From NCBI GenBank assembly GCA_030844895.1, contig CM061225.1, positions 103,864,688 to 103,928,687 of the forward strand: a stretch of DNA of 64,000 bases. The letters are read 5' to 3'. How positions within the stretch are numbered: position 1 is the stretch's first letter; each line of letters begins with the position of its first letter. Source of the stretch: Ambrosia x helenae. Lineage: Eukaryota > Streptophyta > Magnoliopsida > Asterales > Asteraceae. Of this stretch, positions 56,926 through 64,000 are shown one piece after another. The notes beneath the pieces are model-generated. The model did not search any database and was not told the origin of the DNA. It saw nothing but the letters and a program-made list of their open reading frames with translations. Position numbers and translations under genes: made by a program.

Positions 56926-59330
56926 ACATGTTCGTATTTCGACCCCGGCTAACATGTGTTACTTCTGTTAGTATGTTAGATGATGAGTTGGTCACACCGG
57001 TTAACATCTTATCCATTTGTTTTGCAGGTGATAACGAAGTCCCCCCACCAGTTAACATATGTTAACATACGAAGTCCAAGGAAGCTGATAAAAATATGTA
57101 GAAAAACTTTTGATAACGTTTTCTTTTTGGTATTCAGTGTATAGAATTACTAGATTTATTTTGTTAAAGTGGTCAATACTTTGTAATGATACTTTGTAAT
57201 AACATGTGTTAATAGTTTGTATGCTTTATTTCTTAGTAAACTTATGAAGTAAAAACTATACTCGTAAGCAAGACAAAAAAAGGGGCTGACATTAAATCAA
57301 GTTTAATAAATGTTACCAAATAACACATGTTAACCTCTCATGCAACATTAACACATGTTACCCTTCCATGCAGTTCATTTGAATTCCTGGGTAGGTTTAT
57401 CTCTTTTTTAATAGTTTGTAATGATAGTTTGTAATAACGTGTGTTACCAAATAACATGTGTTAACCTCTTATGACACGTCTTAATAATGTGTGTTAATAG
57501 TTTGTATGCTATGTTTACTTATTTCTTTGTTAACTTATGAAGTGAAAACAGGAGTGGTAAGAAAGATAAAAAGGTTGACAAATGATACAGGTTTAACATA
57601 TGTTACCACACCACTCATACTAATAAATGTTAGATCTTCTCATGGGTATATGAGGGCAACAGGTTTAACTTTATCAGATTAGATAACACATGTTAGCTCT
57701 TTATGACCAACTAACACATGTTACCTGTAACATCGCAAAATTTTTCCCAAAATTTTAATACATAAAAAGCCCTTATATATATATATATATATATTTTATT
57801 ACACCTTTATCATTAATATTATACAAATGTGCCTAAGTCTTTATTTATCCTAACTCACAACTTATATACATACATAAATGTATATAAATAATAATAATAA
57901 TAATATGATTCTAAATTCTTTTTTTTTTCACATACAAGATTTTTTTTTTTTAAATAAAGCCTTGAGTCAAATAGTCAAAGTCCTAGTCAAAGTCTTAGTC
58001 AAACAGTCAAAGTCTTAGTCAAATAGACAATTCATCATAAAACCTTACTTTATGGTGTTGACCAATTTTAATGGCTAATTGACTCCAAAACTAGTATAAA
58101 AAACCCACCTATGACCCATTATACTTTGCACCTCTAAATCAATTGTTTCAATCCGATTAAACTTTCCCTCATACCTTTCTTCTATAGTCTATTACTTCTA
58201 CAATTGAAGCTTTGATTATAAGCTCTTGTAATTGGCGAATTGGAAGCTTGATATTCTTTCTTTTTTCGTTTTCTTCAATTTGGACTAGCTACGTTGTTGA
58301 GTCTTTGGGATTCGCCTCGCATACATTCACAACACATTATTCTATTTTTTTTACGAGACATAACATTTTGCTAAGGTGAGTTTTACATAGCCCCTTTTCT
58401 ATTTATCACCATTTTTGGGGTGAAACATGTTACAACAATATTTATGCAATTCAATCATCAAGGTGTCTATGTGTATTTCTATGTTGCATTATGTCTTGAA
58501 CATGACTAGGGTAAGCACAATTCTAGCATAAACATTCATCAGCCAAACGGTATACATTGATAGATCTATTGGACTGACAATCCCACCCGGATACGTGCCT
58601 CCTACAAAGGTTACGTGGGTGTTTGTTACTGCAATATAAACGAGTGAACCATGAGCGTATGGGATGTACCACAATACAACAGTCAACAAGGTTGATTATG
58701 CACTCGATTTACTTCTAGTATGTTTTCGCATATGGACTAGATTGCCATGACACATGAATTGCACAACAATTTTATTCAATTATCAAAACCTATGTAATTC
58801 TCACCAACTTTTGTTGACCCAAAACATTTTCAACTTAACATGTTTCAGGTTCTACTTGCTTGGAGATTTGAATTAATGCTTGAAGATGTGTGCATAGTTT
58901 TATTCAATTTGATGTATGAATTCTTGTAGAACAATTGTATGTAATTTATCTAAATCATATAATGAGAATTATTATTTACCATGAGCTACTGAACAATCAT
59001 CAATACGTGACATCCCGATGTTTCCGCCATCGGTTGGGGTGTTACATTACCCTTCTTCTTCTTTTTGCTAGTGTTGACATTCTTGTTTGAAACATGTGTC
59101 ACAAAAAAACAAGTGACCTTTATTGGGCCCTTTTTGAATCTTTTTTTTACCGTCCTACTATGCACGTTGATTTGGCCAAATAACACATGTTACCCTCTTA
59201 TGCAACATTAACACATGTTACCCTATATGCACGTTGATTTTACCGTCCTGTTAGGCACATTGATTTGTCCAAATAACACATGTTACCTACTAGGCACGTT
59301 GATTTGGCCAAATAACACATGTTACCCTCG
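56926..59330. repeat. Dispersed array of the palindrome-like motif TAACAYRTGTTA
   Basis: At least fourteen copies of AACACATGTTA, AACATGTGTTA or close variants, on both strands, occur between 56926 and 59330. They include 57326, 57349, 57452, 57685, 57711, 59178, 59208, 59275 and 59313 (approximate). At 59160-59340 they sit in a degenerate repeat of about 50 bp together with CACGTTGATTTGGCCAAA. Confidence 0.75.
57726..59046 (+). mobile_element. Solo LTR of a Ty3/Gypsy-type element, 1321 bp
   Basis: It begins TGTAACATCGCAAAATTTT and ends GGTTGGGGTGTTACA. TTACC stands at 57721-57725 and 59047-59051, a perfect 5-bp target-site duplication. There are no internal sequences, so it is the product of LTR-LTR recombination. 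A TATA-like AGTATAAAAAACCC lies near 58093. It splits the palindromic-motif array. Confidence 0.9.
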
Positions 59331-60050
59331 TAAAAATACATGCAACTACTTGTATACTTCTGTTATGTTAGAATACCACAAAAAACTAACAAAATTCATT
59401 TCTTTTTACATAGCTCATCTAATATATCATGGTAATAAAAAAAACTGAAACCCACATATTGTCGGAGGTGTATGCTTGTTTGCATTCTTGAAGATGGTTG
59501 TTGAAGGATTCTTATAAGATTCAAACTAAGAAGATGAAGGTGTTGAAGGATTCTTATAAGATTCAAACTAAGAAGATGGTTGTTGAAGGATTCTTTTTTC
59601 CTGGAACCACCATGCACCACCACCATCGCTACTATTCACCACCGCCGTCACCTCTGATATTGTCGGAGGTATTTGCTTGTTTGCATTCTTGAAGATGGTT
59701 GTTGAATGATTCTTATAAGATTCAAACTAAAAAGATGAAGAAAGATAAGAGGGATGATGATCTTGACTTGTGAAAAAGTAGGAGAGAGGAGAGAGGTGGT
59801 GATGTTGACTTATGAAAAAGTAGTAGAGAGAAGAGAGATAGTGATGTTGTCTTGACATAAAGTAGGAGAGATGGTTTACCATAAATACCCTTCCATGTCC
59901 TTTTATCTAATAAAATATTATTTCTCTTACCATAAAGTAAAAAGATTTAATCCTATCCATTGATCTAATGAGATGGATGGTCCAGATTGAGTTTCCAAGG
60001 TTTTCACTCTAACAATGGGTTTTCACATTATCCTTACCCTATATATATAT

Positions 60051-60467
60051 AGGTTTAGGATCCTATACAAAGGACATATTTCGTGAGAAGTGTGAGAAGG
60101 ACTAAAAATTGACATGTAGACATCATGTTTTGAATTTAGGAATGATTTTTTAGGTTGTTTTAACTTGAAAAATACCAAACACAACAATCTAAAACACAAT
60201 ACAATGTATTATAGTCATTAAATTTAAAAAACAGCTAAAACACACTACTTAACGCTTAAAACACACTGCTAATGTTCTTAGCATGGTGTTTTAAGTTTTA
60301 AGCCTAAAATACATTTGTTTTCAGTTTTTAATTGTTATGTTTGGTGTTTTTATAGGCAAAACAATCCAAAACATCACGACTAAGTTCAAAAAATGATGCC
60401 TAAGTATCAATTTTTAGTCCTTCTCACACTTCTCACGAAAAAAACACTTTGTACACGATCTTGACCC
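60051..60467. mobile_element. Fold-back MITE, about 417 bp
   Basis: About 63 bp at each end are inverted copies, for example TTCGTGAGAAGTGTGAGAAG on the left and its inverse on the right, with AGGACTAAAAATTGA just inside. The flanks are TATATA runs, so a TA duplication is possible. The interior is AT-rich with no ORF. Confidence 0.8.
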
Positions 60468-60504
60468 TATATATATATTATTATATATATTATATATATA
60501 TTAT

Positions 60505-60556
<52 letters not shown>
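60467..60556. repeat. AT/TAT microsatellite
   Basis: A compound (TA)n and (TAT)n run follows the MITE directly. Confidence 0.9.
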
Positions 60557-60560
<4 letters not shown>

Positions 60561-62112
60561 TATTCTGAATGGGCAAAATAGTCTTTTTATGTTAAGATTC
60601 ATGGGTAAAATTGTAACTTTATTAAATGGTTAAGACAAGTTTAATACAAAGAATTAAATCACTATTTGACTGATAATCTATACTTACGGGCAAAGTTGTA
60701 ATTTGCACCAAATACAAATTCTGAACCCAGATGTACACGTTCCTTATGCGTTGGTAACATCAATGGACGTAAGACGCGTCTTTACGTATGCTTTAAGACG
60801 ACCATCTTCAATTCAATCCTTCAATTCCCGTCGCTTCAATTGTTTCAATTCAATGCTTCAATTTGATGCTTCAACTTTTCGTGGATTTTCCGTTATTGAT
60901 TCCACTGTTATAAAGAAATTATCAGTGCTTCACTTCGGAAAGAAAGTCCTGAATCCATGGTCAGGTGTAGAAGATACTTTCTTGTGAATCAAGGTTTACA
61001 CTACGTATAGGAAGACGACGATGATTTCTTGGAAGCTGCTGTTCTCATGACAAGTCTATCACTGTTCCTTTCTTAATTATTATGATTGTCTTCAACAAAA
61101 GTTAAGGTTTCATGGATTAATTTTGGGGAAGTGGAAAACAAATAGCTTCTATTATTGTTTTTTTTTTTAATTCTCTGTCAACTAATAGTATGCAAAATTG
61201 GAAATTGAATATAATAAAATAAGTTTTCTAGGATGACACTTTATTAATCAATCATTTTGTGGTATTAGGTGAGTATGTGTATTTTGCAAATCATTTATAT
61301 GCATGTATATTAATAAGTTTTAGTTTTGGGTAGTATTGGTTGATGCATGTTTATGTGTTCACTTCAGTTGACTCTAGACTTCAGCAAACAACTTCACCTT
61401 TTCGCCCAATCATATTGCAATAATACACTCTTTTGACAACAATCAAAGAAATAACTGCACTTTTTCTAGCATTATGATGCAACAAGAACCAAACTTATAA
61501 TTAACAGGTTTATCATCAAAGTGTGTTAGCTTTTGGATGTGTTATTTTAATTTTAGGTTGATTAAATGGGTTATTGAAATCACTAATTTTGATTACTTAA
61601 CCTTTTTTTGACAAATGGGTAGATATCACTTACTCGTTTTTGATGACTTGCAACAAATAAATGAGATGTGTAGTTATCGAGTTTGAGGTCTCTATGGAAG
61701 CAGCCTCTCTATTTCTATGAATAGAGGTAAGGTTTGCCTACATCTCACCCTCTCTAGACCCTATTAATATTTTTTGCTATTGATTGGATTTACTGGGTTG
61801 GATTGTTGTTGTTTAGTTGTAGTCATGTTATTTAGTTCTCACATAGTCCCTGTTCATTCACATTATATGATTTCATGAACTTGAGAATAGTAAACATGCA
61901 TCGTTTTTACTGAAATTATATATAGAAATATGAATGGGTGCCACTAAATTACCGATCATTTTCATTTGAATTTCTTAGTAATGGATCATGGTGAAGTTAG
62001 TTGACTTGTGTTCTGCCTTCAGTTAACTCTCTTGGCAGGGTTCCCATCCATAACAAGAAGCTGCAGTTCCACCTCAAATCGGGCGGTTAAAGCGCCTTAA
62101 AATACTATGAGT
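60557..62112. other. Intergenic, SINE fragment, no confirmed gene
   Basis: A 94-codon frame at 60703-60987 begins at TTG and matches nothing I recognise. A SINE-like 3' segment lies near 61675-61815. The rest is AT-rich with no motif. Confidence 0.4.
61675..61815 (+). mobile_element. Au/TS-type SINE 3' segment
   Basis: GAGGTCTCTATGGAAGCAGC, then TAAGGTTTGCCTACATCTCA, CCTCTCTAGACCC and a GTTGTTGTT tail match the common plant SINE body as I remember it. The tRNA-like head was not clearly seen, so this is probably truncated. Confidence 0.6.
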
Positions 62113-62484
62113 TGTTAGAAGTTTAGTAATCAAGAAATTATGTTAATTTAGAAAGTCAAACGGTTGACTTTAGAAAAAGTCAACTGCAGAATAAAAGGCG
62201 CCAAAACAGAAAGACATGTCTGTTTATTATTTCGGTTATTATTAAGTTGTGCCTGTTAGTTATAAAGGCAGTTATTTAACCGCCAAGTATCTTGGGTATA
62301 AATACCCTAAACATGTATCATTTGTATTATGGGAATAAGATTATAAAGTGTGTTTATATTAAGTTTCCCCATCCTCTGTTTCGTTATCGAGTCCCTGCAC
62401 ATCAGCGATGTGCATACTCAACAATCGATCATGTTCATCCTTTGACCAAGTAGTATAGTATGTGAAACAGGGCCAATTTTAACA
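62113..62484 (+). repeat. Probable 5' LTR of an ARID-encoding LTR element
   Basis: Starts TGTTAGAAG and ends TTTTAACA, with TATA-like GGGTATAAATACCC near 62295. It is followed directly by TGGCATCAGAGCCC, a methionine-tRNA-type primer site. The partner LTR would be beyond the window, so the left border is inferred from the TG dinucleotide only. Confidence 0.7.
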
Positions 62485-64000
62485 TGGCATCAGAGCCCAA
62501 TCGTAGAAGAAAAGTGTATGGCATATTTGATGTTGAAGAGAAATCAGTGGATGTTCCCGAAGATAGAGGCAAGAGGCCGATATCACCATTTGTTGAAGAT
62601 GATCATGTGGATCAATCGATTCTGGCCGAGAGGGTTGTAGAATTAAAGAAGGAGTGTATGGACCCTTCGAACATCAATTTCTCACAATTTCACATCGGTT
62701 CAGCGCCAAAGTTTCATGTGGAGAAGAAAAAGAAAGCGCAACAAGAGTTTAATAATCAAGTAAGAGATGCCCCTGAATACCCACACGCCATGTGTTGTGG
62801 AAAGTGTAAAGAGCCCTTCCATTATAGAAGAAATTGCCCAAAGAAGATGGGTAAAACAGAATTTATGGTGAAAGGAACGGATGAAAAAGGATGGGATGAT
62901 GTGTGGTATGCAAGCCTAACAAGAAAAGAACATGGATGTGGTTACAAAGATCAATTTGCCATTTTTAGCAAATCATTTGGAGTAGAAGGCCAACCAAATG
63001 GATATAGGAGGGAGTACTTTAGAGGAAAAGGATCGGTGATAATTACAAGCGGAGGACAAGTACACAAGATCAAATCGGTATACTATGTTCCTACACTTCG
63101 TAAAAATGTGTTAAGTATAGAAAAATTGAACCAAGAAGGTTTAGAAATTGAATTCGATGGAGATGTTTGTCACATCCATCGGCCGATCATACAAGAGAAG
63201 AGAAAGATGATATTATGCCGAATATGTGATAGTGAAGATCACTTCACATTTAAATGCCCCGAAAGAAAGAATATTGTGAAAAATGATGAAAAAGGCGCGC
63301 TAGAGAGGTTCACAAACAAACGGGTCAGATTTGAAGGCATAAAAGAAGCACTAAATGATGAAGATAAAGAAAGGGCTTATGTTTTCAAGCAATTTCAAGA
63401 ATTCTCTATTGATAAGGACAATTATGAAGGTGTTATGGAGAAAGGTCCTATCATGTACCCAACCAATGGATCTCGCATACAAGATTGCTTAGTTTTCATG
63501 GATTTGCTTCATGTTACTACTATGGTTGAAAGGTACAAGCGTAAATTTGAATTAGAATTTGAAAAGATTGTAGAATGGTTTATGCATGAATTCTTGAAAA
63601 TAAAGAACAAAGCCCCTATGCCACCAAGAGATGGAACCGGATATCCAATATGCTTGTTGGATTTATACACTAAAGTGCAAGTGTTTGGTGGATATGATAA
63701 AGTTACAAAGGATGATAATTGGGCGATTGTTGCAATGTCTATGGGTTATGGAAGAGGGCTACCAAGTTTAGCAAAGAAAGAAGACATAGAATTGACTCTT
63801 AGGCTAGTGTATGTCCGATATTTGGAGATGATGGAATGGTACCATCTCAAATACAAAGGCCGCGAGTTAGTCGTTGAAATCAATAATGAAGAAGGTAGCA
63901 CGAGTGGTGGACACAAAGGAAATGAATGGAAAGACGAAGATATGCCGCCCAAGAAACGTAGCCAATCATCCTCAAGTGATGAAAGAAGAACCGAAAGAAG
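62484..64000 (+). CDS. LTR-element ORF with two CCHC knuckles and an ARID/BRIGHT domain, 3' end outside window
   Basis: The frame is open from ATG 62484 to the window end, 505 codons without a stop. The ATG overlaps the LTR/primer-site junction. A CCHC knuckle lies at residues about 105-118 (CGKCKEPFHYRRNC). Residues about 190-235 (GKGSVIITSGG, VYYVPTLRKNVLSIEKL) resemble the C-terminal part of a Copia protease, but no DSG motif precedes them. A second CCHC lies at 245-258 (CRICDSEDHFTFKC). An ARID domain spans about 355-455 (LLDLYTKVQVFGGYDKVT, then NWAIVAMSMGYG). A basic PPKKRSQ stretch near the end could be a nuclear signal. ARID domains bind DNA and are normally found in chromatin proteins. 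The arrangement suggests a retroelement Gag-like protein that gained a host DNA-binding domain. It could also be a domesticated gene. Confidence 0.8.
   Translation, partial: MASEPNRRRKVYGIFDVEEKSVDVPEDRGKRPISPFVEDDHVDQSILAERVVELKKECMDPSNINFSQFHIGSAPKFHVEKKKKAQQEFNNQVRDAPEYPHAMCCGKCKEPFHYRRNCPKKMGKTEFMVKGTDEKGWDDVWYASLTRKEHGCGYKDQFAIFSKSFGVEGQPNGYRREYFRGKGSVIITSGGQVHKIKSVYYVPTLRKNVLSIEKLNQEGLEIEFDGDVCHIHRPIIQEKRKMILCRICDSEDHFTFKCPERKNIVKNDEKGALERFTNKRVRFEGIKEALNDEDKERAYVFKQFQEFSIDKDNYEGVMEKGPIMYPTNGSRIQDCLVFMDLLHVTTMVERYKRKFELEFEKIVEWFMHEFLKIKNKAPMPPRDGTGYPICLLDLYTKVQVFGGYDKVTKDDNWAIVAMSMGYGRGLPSLAKKEDIELTLRLVYVRYLEMMEWYHLKYKGRELVVEINNEEGSTSGGHKGNEWKDEDMPPKKRSQSSSSDERRTER

Larger units (their letters stand above)
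55960..60040. mobile_element. Putative TIR DNA transposon interior, about 4.1 kb, non-coding
   Basis: The left end (GAGGAAAACC, TTATAGTGAAAACC) and the right end reversed (GTGAAAACCC, TTAGAGTGAAAACC) are imperfect inverted repeats, bounded by TA-rich runs. Inside are a palindromic motif array, a solo LTR, and short local duplications at 59490-59720 (AAGGATTCTTATAAGATTCA). No transposase was recognised. The frame at 56395-56577 is proline-poor and unrecognised. Borders are approximate. Confidence 0.4.

Noticed and set aside
59498..59692. ORF with repeated KDSYKIQTKK
   Set aside because: Product of a short local DNA duplication inside a non-coding transposon region.

Overview
This is a plant nuclear window, eudicot because it holds TIR-type resistance genes. 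Several details (an ARID-bearing LTR element, Helitron ends, a MSBP-like exon) fit Asteraceae, but that placement is only an inference. The window is a cluster of TIR-NBS-LRR (TNL) resistance genes that has been repeatedly duplicated and filled with transposons.

Layout. 1-3608: right part of a Ty1/Copia element with an open gag-pol frame and its 3' LTR. 3642-16271 (unit A) and 21766-29025 (unit B) are two copies of one segmental duplication. Each carries a six-exon TNL whose first exon is a membrane-anchor exon resembling the N-terminus of membrane steroid-binding proteins (MSBP/MAPR), spliced in frame to the TIR domain. TNL-2 (unit B) is intact at 1113 codons. TNL-1 (unit A) has GTG at the usual TIR start, a C-terminal frameshift, and a 4890-bp Helitron in an intron. 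Between the units lie a broken NAC transcription-factor gene (minus strand) and a rearranged TNL relic. 29205-31304 is a dead TNL (TNL-3) with a transposon in its P-loop. 32195-48616 reads as one intact TNL (TNL-4, 1055 codons) without the anchor exon; its TIR and NBS exons are 12.5 kb apart. That intron holds a four-copy 664-bp tandem array, a MULE MITE, minus-strand Helitrons, SINEs and a Ty3 fragment.

49085-55736 is a complete Copia element with 5-bp target-site duplications, near-identical LTRs and a decayed pol. 55960-60040 is a probable TIR transposon interior rich in a 12-bp palindromic motif and interrupted by a Ty3-type solo LTR. 60051-62112 holds a MITE, AT repeats and a SINE. From 62113 to the window end another LTR element begins. 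Its frame is open for 505 codons and encodes two CCHC knuckles, a Copia-protease-like stretch and an ARID/BRIGHT DNA-binding domain.

How the genes work together: the three readable TNLs would act as NADase-type immune receptors. Two are predicted to be tethered to a membrane by the captured exon and one is not, so localisation appears to have diversified inside a single cluster. Exon models were built by hand from paralogue comparison and phase; no RNA or database evidence was available.
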